A stretch of DNA of 64,000 bases from Prorocentrum cordatum (Eukaryota > Sar > Dinophyceae > Prorocentrales > Prorocentraceae), in the NCBI GenBank assembly GCA_963575745.1, contig CAUYUJ010011558.1, positions 969,780 to 1,033,779 on the forward strand. Reading direction: 5' to 3'. Shown here piece by piece: positions 39,656 to 50,839 of this stretch; positions within the stretch are counted from its first letter, which is position 1, and each line of letters begins with the position of its first letter. The position numbers were made by a program, and so were the translations under genes. The notes under the pieces were generated by a model. The model was not told the origin of the DNA. It saw nothing but the letters and a program-made list of their open reading frames with translations, and made no database searches.

Positions 39656-42151
39656 GCTCCGAGGAGGAACACATGTGGAGATTGCGGGCAACACTTCTGT
39701 CCATATCCGTGGCAGCAGCTTGGATGTTCGGACTCCTTCCCCAGAAACCCAAGGCACACTGGACATGGATAAAACTCTGGCCCCTAGAGGCTCGAGCTCT
39801 ATCCACATCTGGTGCGACTCGGCCTTGTGGCGCCCCTTCCAAGAAAGTCCAAGACGCACTGGATATTGATATAAACATTGCCGCAGAGATTTGTTTTGGA
39901 TCGGGTCTCAAGCGAAAAGGAAACAGGCCACGCGTTTTGGCCCGTGGGAGCTCTTCGGGCCAAACTGCTTACAGCCGAGGCTCCGCGGAGTCTGCGACAT
40001 TTTGTGAACCCTACCCTTGCTGGTCCACTCGACGAGTGGGTATCGGACACCCCCGCTGGGGCTCACTTGCCTGCAGGCATCCTTCGAATAGTGAACCCCA
40101 GTCGACGCTTCAGAAACCTGACCTGTGGGGGTACAGATCACATGTGGTTGCCTAAGATTGTCTGAGGCCCAGAGGTTGACACCAACACCAATATCGGCGG
40201 TGTGCCTCCACCGAGGGAAGATGCTCCCGATCTCGGCGATGATGGAAACATTCGGGCTCATAAGCGGCCAACATGCTATCAGACCAAGCTCTGGGATCAT
40301 CCTTATTCGGTGGAGGCATACCTCTGTGCTGGTGTTGGTGCTCATGTCCAGGCCTCCAAGGTTGAGACAGTCTGTTGTTTGGTTCAGGCGGCGATGGCCC
40401 GTACTATCGGGTCCGCCATTTCTTCCATAGCCCGAATAATTTGACCTTGCCAGTTGCGCAGGTCCGAAGGGGGTGCGCAGTATTGGTGCGCGCTCTGGGA
40501 GGATGAGAGGAGAAAAGATCAGAGTTGTGTCACTACATGGCGATTACGGGCGTGATTGGAGGAGGAGGGGGCAGGTCACGTCGCGGTTCGCACTGGCGCC
40601 GTCTGGGAATGCCTAGGTCGGGAGCCTTGAGACGGGGGTCAATGCAAACGGGGGTCAGCCCGAGCGCCTGATCTTGCAGGATCCTGCAGAGCCAGGCGTG
40701 CATTGACGCGTGCTTGCGCGCAGGAACCTGCAAGATCCTGCAGGATCTTGCAGGACATTGCAGGATCCTGTAAAGCCCGATTGGCCCAGGTTTACATTGA
40801 CCCGGCCCAGTAGATCCCCGGCTAGGAGGGCTCATTCCCAGACGGCACCGACGCGAGTCGTGATTTTACCAGCGCGGTGGGAGCGGCGGGCCCGTTCATT
40901 CTGGCCTCTTTTCACCCTTTTTGGGCCTCCTTGGGGGCCTTCGTCGCCACGGCTGTCCTATCACCGACATTGTGGTCAGAACGTACCCTTGGAGAGGTCT
41001 GGGGAGTCCTGGGGAGGAGACGGTGCCTATACATCTTGGTCGATTCCTCGCCTTTCTAAATAACTCCCCCTGCCGCACACCGAGGCCGGTCGAGAGGGCG
41101 GGCCGGGCGTTTCGCCTAAGACTTCCTAACCGTTGATGACCCTGAAGCTTGAAATTTGCAAGAGAATCACGGATGGAGGGCGGCCCGCTTTCAAAATGTA
41201 GTTCTCGCTTTAGCGCCGCGCACATTCGTTTTAGAACATTGCAAGAATGTCACGAATGAAAGATGGTTCCATTTGAACATGTGATTCTCGCCGCAGTCAA
41301 GCGCACATTCGTTTTAAGAGAGCGAGCGGCATGTTCAATCAAGGCTTCGCATGGTTGACGTATCAAAGATTGTGTTTTGGCACGTGGTCAGACTGTCAGG
41401 ACGCAACAGCCAGGTTGATTCGCGGAGTTGAAATCCGAGGAGTCGCGTTCTGGCACGATTCAGGATCGCCCAGACGCATCAGAATAAAGGTGATTCGCGG
41501 CGTCGAACTCCCAAGTATGATGTTCTGGTACATATTTAGATGTTCAACTGTTTGTCGTCCGACGGGACTCTTCCTTCAGTGACAATGAAGCTTTGTGTAG
41601 GGGGCTATGAAGAGGGAACTTGGAGGGAGGATGTATTGCAATTACTTGATGAGTCTTTGGATTTCACTGGTCGTCGTCCACCTCGTCGTCCTCCTCCTTC
41701 TCCTCGTCGTCCTCGTCATTTCCCTCCTACAAACCCTTTGGAAATTAGCTTCTCAGTGTGACACCTCGGCTGTGACAGCTGAGAGGCGGGAGTTTCTCAA
41801 GCGTTTTCACAGGGGCCTTAAGCCAAAGGCCCTGTCCAGAAAGTAATGCTGGCTCGTTGATCTGACTACGTCAGGGTCCCGAATTTCCGAATTCCTTGGC
41901 CGTCCCGGAGGCGTGGAGGTGTCACACAAATCAAGGCTGCTGCCAGTGCGGGCGCAAGTAGGGCCAGAAGAAACGGTAGAAGATTAGGTACTCAGAGGGC
42001 ACGGAGTAGCTAAGCAGGCAGCCGATGGGAGGAGAGGGAAGCAGAACCAAGCATACTTGAATACCCTCCTCCTCCTACTCCTCCTCCTCCCCCCCCCTCC
42101 TCCTCCCCCTCCTCCTCCTCTTCTTCCTTCTCCTCCTTGGCCTTCCCCGAG
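39656..42151. other. Intron, no recognised gene; palindromic GCAGGATC words and trinucleotide tracts
   Basis: 40202-40444 holds an open frame (LWDHPYSVEAYLCAGVGA) of unknown meaning. 40672-40780 repeats TGCAGGATCCTGCA-type words. 41670-41735 is TCGTCC-rich and 42060-42140 CTC-rich. Confidence 0.45.
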
Positions 42152-42301
42152 GCGTGGAGGTGCTGGGCCGCCGTGGCGGGCGCGGGCCAGCTCCGGGAGG
42201 CGGTCGCGGCGGAGGTGCGCGTCGCTGCGGAGGTCCGGGCTCGCGACGAGGGCTTGCGGAGCGCGCTCGACGCGCGGGCGCTCGGGGAGGCCCTGCCGGA
42301 G
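42152..42301 (+). CDS. Coiled-coil gene, exon 8
   Basis: Acceptor GAG|GC, 50 codons: AWRCWAAVAGAGQLREAVAA, then RARDEGLRSALDARALGEAL. The donor GAG|GC lies in GGAGGCCAGC (42298-42307), repeated at the next acceptor. Confidence 0.55.
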
Positions 42302-42652
42302 GCCAGCGCGGTTTGCAGGTTTGAGGGTTTGAGGTTTGGAGCTTTCGGGCGTGTGTGTGTGTGTGTGTGTGTGTCGGTTCTCGGCTGTTTCCCAGCCTCG
42401 GGGTGTGTTTTCGGATGGGGCCAGGACGAGGATCAATCCGGTGCAGAGCGTTTCGGAACGGGGAGGACGCGGTACTCGATACATCCTCCAGAGCCGCTTG
42501 ACCTCAGAGATACTCGATTTATCCTCTCCCGATGTTATCCTCGGCTTCGTCTTATGTTTCAGCAGCTGCGTCTCGCCGAGGGCGTTCCAGGGGTGCCCAC
42601 ATCGTCTCGAACGGCCGCCAGAGAGCCGAGCTATATGCCCCGAAAGCTGGAG

Positions 42653-42745
42653 GCCAGCCTGGGCACGCTGAAGCGTCTGCTTCTGGAGTTCCGGCGCCGG
42701 GCGGCTGCGGCGCTGCTGGAGCTGGGCCCGGCCGCCTCGGGCAAG
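42653..42745 (+). CDS. Coiled-coil gene, exon 9
   Basis: 31 codons, ASLGTLKRLLLEFRRRAAAA to ...LGPAASGK, in phase with exon 8 across the duplicated GGAGGCCAGC. A GA donor after AAG is assumed. Confidence 0.55.
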
Positions 42746-42787
42746 GAGCGGCGACATTGTCCTGCCTCGCCGCAGTTTTTGGTACAG

Positions 42788-42962
42788 TCGGGCCGAGGTA
42801 TAAGATCGAGGTCGGTTCGGGGAGGGTGCCCTAATGTTATTCGTGGTTTTTGGATGTTCATGTGCATCCTGGGGAGGGTACCACTGGATGGTCTGTGTGT
42901 GTTGGCCGGCGCAGGGCCTCATGCTCTTAAAGGATGTGGTGTTGTCCTAGATCCGACTGTAG
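42788..42962 (+). repeat. 180-bp dispersed repeat, copy 4
   Basis: TCGGGCCGAGGTATAAGATC through GGCCGGCGCAGGGCCTC and ATCCGACTGTAG. Confidence 0.7.
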
Positions 42963-43252
42963 GTTTCGTCGGCCCCCGGAGGTTGTCCTGCCGCGGGATT
43001 CGCTCCAGCAGCCGCGCCTCGCCGAGAGCGTTCCCTGGAGTGTCGATCTGAACGGCCGCCGGAGGCTCCGAAAAACAGACGACGGCCTTTCGCTGCAGGA
43101 TCCTTTGGTGCTCGGCTTTCGGGGGGCGGGGGGCGGGAAGCGAACGAACCCAAGCACGCAGGCCGCCATTGCCGCACCACATGCAACAGTGGGCAAGGCG
43201 AACACCAAAAGGTAACTCTTTCCCGTGGTCACTCTTGCGGTGTAGCTGAGAG

Positions 43253-43435
43253 GAGGGCGACAGTCCGCTCCCTGGCGTGCTGGAGGCCTCCCGCGCTGGC
43301 TTCGGGCGGCTGCTCCACGCGGCGCTCTTCCTCTACCAGAAGCTTCGGGCCCTGGTGCCCACGGAGCTGCGCGAGGCGCTGCAGGACCCGCTGGGCAACT
43401 TGGTGCCCGTGCCGTTCTACGTGCTGCCGTACAAG
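43253..43435 (+). CDS. Coiled-coil gene, exon 10 (globular region)
   Basis: 61 codons with amphipathic rather than heptad pattern: ASRAGFGRLLHAALFLYQKL, RALVPTELREALQDPLGNL, VPVPFYVLPYK. Donor AAG|GC. The best-conserved-looking part of the protein; no family recognised. Confidence 0.6.
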
Positions 43436-43654
43436 GCTCGGGCGGGGGGCAATGGGGGGTGACCTGAATGGGGGGGGGAAGGAGAAGAACCCTTCAAGCA
43501 TTCAGGGCCACTTTTGGGACCCTGCTGTCCCCAAAAGGGGCCCTGAAGGGCCCCTTTGGGGCCTTCTTCTTCACCCCCAGGGCGCTCTCGGGTTCCTGTG
43601 GGACTCTCCAGTAACCCTTTTGCTGCGCAAACGTAAGTACCACCCGCCCGAAAG

Positions 43655-43798
43655 GCGAAGCAGGCGATCCGCCTCGCGGCCTCGGCCGCGGCGCGCGCGG
43701 GGCAGGAGCGCGGCCACCGCGAGCCGGGCCCGCAGGGCGCCGACGCCGAGGTCTGCCTGCGCCTGGAGCGGCTCGAGGAGCAGATGCCCCTCTCGGAG
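43655..43798 (+). CDS. Coiled-coil gene, exon 11
   Basis: Acceptor AAAG|GC, 48 codons: AKQAIRLAASAAARAGQERG to ADAEVCLRLERLEEQMPLSE; GT donor at 43799. Confidence 0.55.
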
Positions 43799-44111
43799 GT
43801 CGCTGGAGGTGCCCCTGGCCCGAGGTGCCCCCGGCTTTTCGTTTTTCCGCTCCACTTTGGAGCCCCTGGAGCCCTCGGGGCCTCGTGAAGGGTACCTCCA
43901 GCTGTTCGCTCCAGCTTGGAGCCCCACTGGTGCCCCAGCTGTTCGCTCCACTATGGAGCCCCTGGCCCAAGGTGCCCCCCGCTTTTCGCTCCACTTTGGA
44001 GCCCTCTGGGCCTCGTGGTGGGGTGCTCCGGAGGCCGTGGGGGCCTCCTTGGAGATCTTGGGGCGCCTTGGGCCAGGGGCACTTCTGGCAACGCCCGACC
44101 CTCTGCGCCAG

Positions 44112-44304
44112 CACCCCCGGCTTCCTGGTCCACCTCGTTGGCCTGGGCGCCGGCGTGCCGGACGACCTCGCCGCTGCCGGGGCGCCGCCGCCGGGCGGCG
44201 GCGCCGAGCTGCTGCGCGACCGCTTCGAGGCGCTGCTCCTGGACGCCCTGACGGTGTACATGAGCGGCTGGCGCCGAGCGCCCGGCGCGCGGGGCGCCCC
44301 AGAG
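44112..44304 (+). CDS. Coiled-coil gene, exon 12
   Basis: TPGFLVHLVGLGAGVPDDLA then GAELLRDRFEALLLDALTVY and MSGWRRAPG: hydrophobic, protein-like. GT donor at 44305. The phase with exon 11 does not fit the simple splice sites, so an edge is misplaced. Confidence 0.5.
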
Positions 44305-44963
44305 GTTAAAATTCTGGATTTTCGAATGGCAGGTTCAAGCCTCGAGCAGCTTGCGAAAACCGAGCCGTGGCCACTACACGTTGTCCGCTCTGACCGGGTC
44401 GGTCAACCAGGTCCATCCTGCGCCCGGACTTTTGTAGCCAAGCAGCTCAGCTTCCCATCTGAGCGACGGACGGGGGTCATTGCGCCGACATTCGCGCGTA
44501 AGATTCTCTTTCAAGGCCGCGCGAAAGCACCTTCTTCTCCATGCGGTGTGCCACGCTGGCGGGCCACGTAAGCTGCGGCGTAAGGTCGCTACGTCATCTC
44601 GCGTAAGCCAAGAGGAAAATAGAGACAGACACATAAACGTCGATTCCCGTGAAAAGTATGGGAGGAAATGTGGGAAGTGGAGTGGAAGCGGAGCATTCAG
44701 AAAATAGATGCAGAGATATGGTGAAATCTGGAAGTGGTGCCTGTTCGTTTGTGTGTGTGTGTCCTTGGGCCCCTTCAGCAAGACCCGTTTCTTTTCGTGG
44801 CTCATCTGAGCGACGCAGAAAAAGTGAACCGTCTTCACCGACATTGGCGCGTAAGCTGCCCGTATGCGCCTGCTTCTCGAGAGTAGCGAGCCGCGCTAGC
44901 GGCCCGCGTAGGCTACCGCCTAAGGCCTGAGGTCGCCACATCCTCCTGCGCAAGACCCACCAG

Positions 44964-45151
44964 GCGCCCACAGCCCGCCGGCGGAGGCGCCGCCCTCCGC
45001 GCCGCCCCCCGCGGCTGCAGCTGCCTGCGGCTCGCCAGCGGGGGCGCCGCCCTCCGCGGGCGCCGCGCTGGCGCCGCGCGAGTCGCGGAGCCTGCCGCCG
45101 CAGCGCGCCTGCGGGCGGACGAGCAGGGGCGAAGCGTCCTGGAGGGCCTAG
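44964..45151 (+). CDS. Coiled-coil gene, exon 13 (tentative)
   Basis: Ala/Pro-rich in one frame (HSPPAEAPPSAPPPAAA, TAG 45149-45151); another frame ends ARLRADEQGRSVLEGLEA. Which is used, and where it ends, cannot be settled. Confidence 0.3.
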
Positions 45152-45354
45152 AGGCCCAGCAAAGAATGTTCTAAGAACCCTCTCTGGGTTGCGCGAAGGA
45201 AAATTAGCACAACATGTCTGGGGAAGACTGTTTCGTTGTCATAGATCAGGCTTATGCCATAAGAACACTGTTGTGGTTCTTAGAACATGTTGCGGTTCTG
45301 AGAGTGTTTCGTGGTAGGCCTGTAGGCATGCCGGGACGGTCGGTCCTGCTCAAG

Positions 45355-45444
45355 GCGGGCAGGGCGGCCACCGAGCAGCCTGGCGCCCAGGCGCAGCGCC
45401 CCCTGCGCCGCAGCGGTCGCGGCGCCGAGGATCCAGGGAGTTGA
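45355..45444 (+). CDS. Coiled-coil gene, last exon (tentative)
   Basis: After CTCAAG, AGRAATEQPGAQAQRPLRR to TGA 45442-45444. The preceding GGTCGGTCCTGCTCAAGG resembles GAAGCGTCCTGGAGGG at the previous exon's end, like other duplicated splice borders here. Confidence 0.3.
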   Translation, partial: AGRAATEQPGAQAQRPLRRSGRGAEDPGS

Positions 45445-45486
45445 AATCACCCCGACCCCCATGACTGGCGTTTGCTCGTCGGCCCC

Positions 45487-45590
45487 GGGCGTTTACTGAA
45501 CAGCCGTACCCTGTTCGAGTTCGATGCCTTCCTTGGGCGCGTTTACTAGGAGTCTTCGCTTGTCGACGTGCTCCGTATGAGGGTGTTTCT
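45487..45590 (+). repeat. Dispersed repeat, copy 1 of 2
   Basis: GGCGTTTACT...CCCTGTTCGA...GCGTTTACTAG is shared with 58243-58345 in the same orientation. Confidence 0.6.
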
Positions 45591-46834
45591 TGTTCTGCTC
45601 TCTAGAGGATCGCAGGGGCGGGCAGCGATGGGAGGGGATGGGCTACGGTCAGGGTCAGGGGCCTCTGGTCACGGTCAGTGGCAGCGAGAGGGGTCAGAGC
45701 CTCTGGTCAGGGTCAGGGGCAGCGAAAGTGGGGGCCCAGCGCCGACCCAGGACACCCGCGCGGATCTTAGGTTCGAGGTCTGAGGTTTCCGGGCGTCTTC
45801 GTTGGTTCTCGGCTGTGGTCCAGCCTCGGGGTGTGTGTTCAGTAGCTGCGCCTCGCCGAGTTGTGCCCCGAAAGCCAGGGGGCAACGACTGGGGGCGAGA
45901 GGCTCAGGGGTGGGGCTGCATCCGCCCCCGAATCCCCCCTTCGGCGCCGATGGGGCCCCGGAGGCCCGCCTCGCCCAGGGGCGTGCGAGTTCGCCAATCG
46001 GGGGCCTGTCGCCGACCTATCGGCGAGGTGCCGCCGAGTCCTGGTCGATGCTTCCCCTCCGAGCCCCTCGTTGGTCGATTCCTGTCGATGTTTCCTGGTC
46101 GATGTTTCCTGCCCTGCTCTGGTCGATGTTTCCTGGTCGATTCCCGTGTCTCCTCCCACCGTTGCCCCTCTGGTGGTTGCGGTCAATCACGCGGCAGGCT
46201 CGCGCGTCGCGTCGGCGCGCGGCGGCGGCCCCAGCGCGGGCGTGCGAGGTGGCACGCCAGCAGCGGCCTGGAGTCGCCCGATGTGGGACGATTTGTGTTG
46301 TCGCTCAGGGCTCAACGATCTGCGCTGGCCAGCGCCGGCGCCTTCACGACACGATCCCGCCGTATCTACCCTCAGATCTCGGCGTTGCGATGTTTCCTTG
46401 CTTCGATCCGGCTCGAAAAATGCAGCAGAAAGTTGGGAGAGCATGTTACGCATGTAATGAATTGAGAAGAAGATGAAGTGTTGGATCTGTGAGTGGATCA
46501 GCCTAGGCAGTCTGATGATCAGAGGCTTTGATGCCTCTATTGGTTGTGGGTCGGCTATGATGCCAACCCGTGCCCACCCCGTCCCGTCTCCAGGGACTTC
46601 GCATCCCCCTTGTGAGGGCAGTATGGGGAGTCCGTCCGCCACCCCTGGCTCTGCACGTACTGTGCCGGGTTCGTGGGGATTCTGTTTGAGTTCTATGAAT
46701 GTCCATCCCCCTCCCCTCCCGCCCTTCCGGTTACGCGCCAGGTCCTGCGAGTGGGAAAGCCAAGAAATGTATGTTGTTTCCAGGCTTGCAATGTTTCGCA
46801 ACGTCCGATCTCTGGGAGAAGACAGAAGCTGCAT
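45591..46834. other. No gene recognised
   Basis: GGTCGATGTTTCCTGGTCGATT repeats near 46060-46145. Overlapping open frames are GC artefacts. Confidence 0.4.
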
Positions 46835-46984
46835 GAACATACACTTTAGGAGGTCTGCGAGGAGTTCCTGCGCTTGACCTCCCTCCTTGGCGCGAGCAGT
46901 GCGCCAGGCCTGGCAGCGCCCGAGGCGCCGGAGCAGCGCCGATCCGGGAACTCCGCGCGGACCTCCAGAAGTTTACGTATGTGC
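46835..46984. mobile_element. Foldback MITE, family A copy 3
   Basis: GAACATACACTTTAGGAGGTC at the left is matched in inverted form by GACCTCCAGAAGTTTACGTATG at the right. The core contains tandem GGCGC-rich sequence. Confidence 0.65.
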
Positions 46985-47014
46985 AGGTTGCTTATTTTCT
47001 GTTCTCCCACCCAG

Positions 47015-47219
47015 GGGCTTAGCTGCCTCGATACGCCCGTTTTGATACGCAACCCGTACCGATCTCAAAACGTCCGTGTCAGTACGTTGCGTGTTGGCTC
47101 AACGTATTGGCCCACGTTCTGGCGAACTTATTGCGTCAGGCCTACGTAATCAGTCTACGTGTTGAGCTTCGTATCAATACGCTACGTGTTACGTGTTGCG
47201 TATCGGGGCAGCTAAGCCC
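47015..47219. mobile_element. 205-bp MITE with 22-bp inverted ends
   Basis: GGGCTTAGCTGCCTCGATAC (47015 on) and its complement ending 47219 match at 21 of 22 positions. The interior is rich in TACGT words. It lies 30 bp from the family A copy and is unrelated to it. Confidence 0.7.
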
Positions 47220-50200
47220 AGGGAGCATTGCCTGAGCCCCAGGATCCGCGGGCAACAGTGCGGGGGCGCGCCGATCAACTTTCAGCCCGCCCCGAGCCGG
47301 GGGCGCCGATCTTTTTTAAACAACTCGGCACGGTGTGCTCCAGGAAAGGGGCGTCGCCTCCAGCGCGTCTCGCCCTCGGCGGCAGACGGCGGAAGTAGAA
47401 CGGCGGCGTCGCTGCCGTTGGAAAGTTGGCGGAAGCAATCGTGAGACGCATGATGTTCCAACCTACTTTAGCCTGGATCGCCAGAAAGAATTTCGAGCAC
47501 CAGGAAAGTGTCGAAACTGGAGGGTTTTCACGTGTCGGGCCCTGGGAGGCGATACTCGTTCGACACTTCGCCAGCGTGTCGGGCAGGCACTGGTTCTGCA
47601 TTGTTCTGGGTGCTCGAAAATTATTTCTGGGATGCGGCCTGTAAGTACGATGAGGACAACATAACGTGAAACGTCGACGTGCTTGGATTCAGGGTCTTCG
47701 AAGTCGCTCACATGGTGTGGCTTGTGGGCGGGTCGCGAGGTTCGGCCTCCGAGCTCCTGGCGAGCACATAGCCCCAGATCTCGAGCGAGATGTTATGTTA
47801 TATGCAGGCGTGCTTCCATGCTTCCCGCCTCTGAGGCCCGCTGCTGGACTCCAGGGCCATCAAACATGGATCCGGGACGAACGCCTTTCCTGGGGAAGGG
47901 CCGCGTCAGGTTGCCAAACAAATGTTCACCTTACTCCAGGGGTCCACCATGCGTGCCGCAGCTTTGACAACATCTTGGGGCACGAGACAGAGAGAGGTTT
48001 CTGAGTTCTCAAGTCCGCTTCGCATGTGTATATAACTGTCCCGTGCGCCTCGCGTGGCCAGCGCATCTGCCATCGTGAAATGAAACATATGTCAACGCGC
48101 CTAGTAGTGACGCGCGCCATCATCTAGGATCTAGGGTACCCTAGTGACTAGTGTCCTTTTGCCTCTGCGGCCCGTCCTCTGCCGTTTTCGCTGGTCGCCC
48201 GCCGCCCTAAAAATCCCAACCTCGGCCTCCAAGGGTCCTGCGTCCTTACCACCTGGCCTCCTTACTACACGTCTCGACTGTAGAATATCGTCGGGCGTCT
48301 GGGACTGCCAACGTACCGCTTGAGCTCCCCCCCACACCTTCAAGGAGAGGGCACTTCCCCCTGGGCCACGGCCAGCTGAAGGAGGAGTCTGGCCGGCGCA
48401 GCGCGGGCGGCGTGCACCATCCCCAGGAGCCGAGGGTGTTGCCAGAGGCGTCCCTGGCCCAGGGTGCCCCAAGCTTGTGGAGCCATTTTGGAGCCCCTGA
48501 GGCCCTTCCCAGATTTCCGACGCACCAAACAAGATTGAGCCGAGGGTTTTAGGCCGTTTCTGTCCCTGGGGGCCCTCGCCAGGCCTCGGGACCGTCGAAA
48601 ATCGGCTCGGGACGAAAAACCGGTCTTCGGGAAGTGGTCCAGATTTCCGGGGCCCACGCATCGAACAAATTGGAGCGGCCAGATGTCTAGGTCTGGGCTT
48701 CGTGACGGGTGCTGTGGAGGCCGTGAGGGACATCCTCTGAAACCCTGGGGATATTTTTCTGGTCGGAGACATGTCTGGCAACACCCGATAAGGAGCTCTG
48801 GCGCACCACCGCTTGTGCGCAGTGACTGCGCGCGCAGTGACTGCGAATTCGGCGCGGGCAGGTGCCGGGGAAAAGCAGAAGGGTCATTGTCGCGTACGAA
48901 CTCGGCGCGGGCAGGTACGGGGGAGAAGCGGAAGGGTGGTCTTGAGGGAAGCGGGTGTTGGGTTTCTGTTCGCCGCTCTCGGACTCCCGATGCCGTCCGT
49001 GGGCCCCCGGTGTCGTCAAAAAGCGACTCAGGGTGAAGAGTTGGCCTTGGGGGAAAGCCCCCGGCTCCAGGACCCGTTTCCGTCAGGAGCTGCTTCCCTC
49101 ACTGGAGCGACAGAAGAACGTACATGCACATGAATCCACATTGGTTTCGAACGTACGCAGTGCTCGAGCATTCGTAACACGAGGCAGGTTTCGCGGACTG
49201 GGGAGCCGTATTCATTTACGTGGTTTGGCGCGTACGTATTCTGTGGGTTCTTCATTCACAGCAACATCATCCTCGGCCGCCTTGATGATTGCAATCGTTG
49301 CTTGCACCTTGGCGGCCACGGTCACCATGGACATCAGCTGTTTCTGGATAGGCCACAGTGCTTGCGCACCAGAACCCGACACTAAAGCCATGATCCTCTC
49401 TGGAAAAGAAGAATTCAGAGCATCTGTTGAATGCCGTCGCCCGTGTCTCCGGGCCCATGAGTCCCGCGTCGATAAATGCCCGCCCTGCGCGCGTGGGAGC
49501 AACGCGAGTTGTTTCTAATTCCTCTGGGCCGCGCGAGGCCCGTGGGCCGAGCGAACTTCGCCAGCCCCATGAGCCCCACAAGTCCCCCAAAAGTTTCCTG
49601 GTCCACACGGGCGCCGCAATGCGAATGGGCCCAAAGCACCGCGCTAGCCCGGCGAGCCGCACGGGCCCCATGGGCCTTGTGAGTCGTCAGGGCCGCGTCG
49701 GGTTTCTGGGCCTGGCGAACTCCGCGGACCATGGCAGCCCCATGGGCCCTATAGGGGTACCATGAACCCCATGGGGCCCATGGTTTTTTTTGTGTTCCAC
49801 GCGACCCCCACCAGCTTCGCCTCTCGCCAGCATTTGTTGTTTCCTGCCCTTGTTCTTGCGCGCTGCGCGATGTCTCCCGTTCCCCGACTCCCCGCCCCCC
49901 TTGCGATTCCGAAGGCCAGGACGGGCTCACGATGGCCCAAAACGCAATTCGACCGCTTATGAAACAAATACCTGATTGGTGCCTGTGTCGGCTTTTCTGT
50001 CCCCCCGCCACCCCGATCTAGAATCGAGGTTCGTCCACGACTTGCATGACCGGGTGACAAACGTTCCTCATATGGCATCGTTATTGAGGAAAGGTCGTCT
50101 GGTTGATGCAATCGCGTTCGAACGAGGATGTGTATTATACAAACCGTCCGCCGACAGCTTTGGCATGATGGCGTCGCACGAGTGTCGTGCCATGTGAATG

Positions 50201-50839
50201 ATCTTCGCACCTGACTCTGGCATCGCGCTTGCGCTGGACACTTCGCTGCAATTTCCTCCGAAAGCAGGCTCTCGCCTTGGGCTTTCTGTGAACGTATTCA
50301 GGTATCGCGCCTCGGGTACAAAGTCCACTGTGTGACAGATGGGTACGTACGATGATGCTTAGACTGGGGACAATACATGGGACGCAGGGGACGCCGGGAC
50401 GCCGTTGCAATGTTGTCATAACGGCGCCCATTCGAAACACAGAACGGCAACTAAACACAAAGCGGGTGGCCGTCCTTGTCGCCTTACAAACAGAAGTAGC
50501 TAACATAACAGCGGAAGCGGAAGAACGAAGTCAGGATGTATAAAGACGAGATACCGATGCGGAGGCCGTTTTGTGCGAAGTAACGGAACAATTTGGTGTT
50601 GACGACACACGCAGCGTAATATCGTGCGCGACAATTCCACCCGCAAGGTATTGCATGCCACCGTCCAAATCCAAACGGTGAGCCGCCTCCGCGCTATCTG
50701 TTTTTTCATTGTTATTGATGGCGCCTGGTGCACCCCGTCCCTGGGGGCCTGGTCCCAGAAAATTGAACCATCAGTTCAAGTTCAAATATTTTTGCAAAAC
50801 CGAATCAAAGTTAAAAGGCGCCGTCTTTTGTTGCTTGGC
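47220..50839. other. No gene recognised
   Basis: Many short open frames on both strands, none with domain-like sequence. 49976-50197 (VTNVPHMASLLRKGRLVDAI) is the most protein-like. The AT content is higher than in the first half of the window. Confidence 0.4.

Larger units (their letters stand above)
546..45444 (+). other. Host gene spanning 45 kb: Ala/Glu/Arg coiled-coil protein split into at least 12 exons
   Basis: Short plus-strand segments separated by repeats each translate, in one frame only, to heptad-like Ala/Glu/Arg/Leu sequence, and successive segments join in phase. Donors are mostly GC (CAG|GC, GAG|GC, AAG|GC), with some GA and GT; acceptors are AG. Several introns carry direct repeats at both ends, for example an 11-bp identical repeat at 38163 and 38472 and a 10-bp one at 42298 and 42649, a pattern known for dinoflagellate introns. 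The 5' part (exons 1-7) is coiled coil; exons 9-12 look globular with no family recognised. The largest intron, about 4.7-37.0 kb, contains the retrogenes and the 14-kb element. The start lies upstream of exon 1, possibly outside the window; the stop is probably TGA 45442-45444. Some of these exons could belong to separate genes or decayed copies. Confidence 0.5.
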
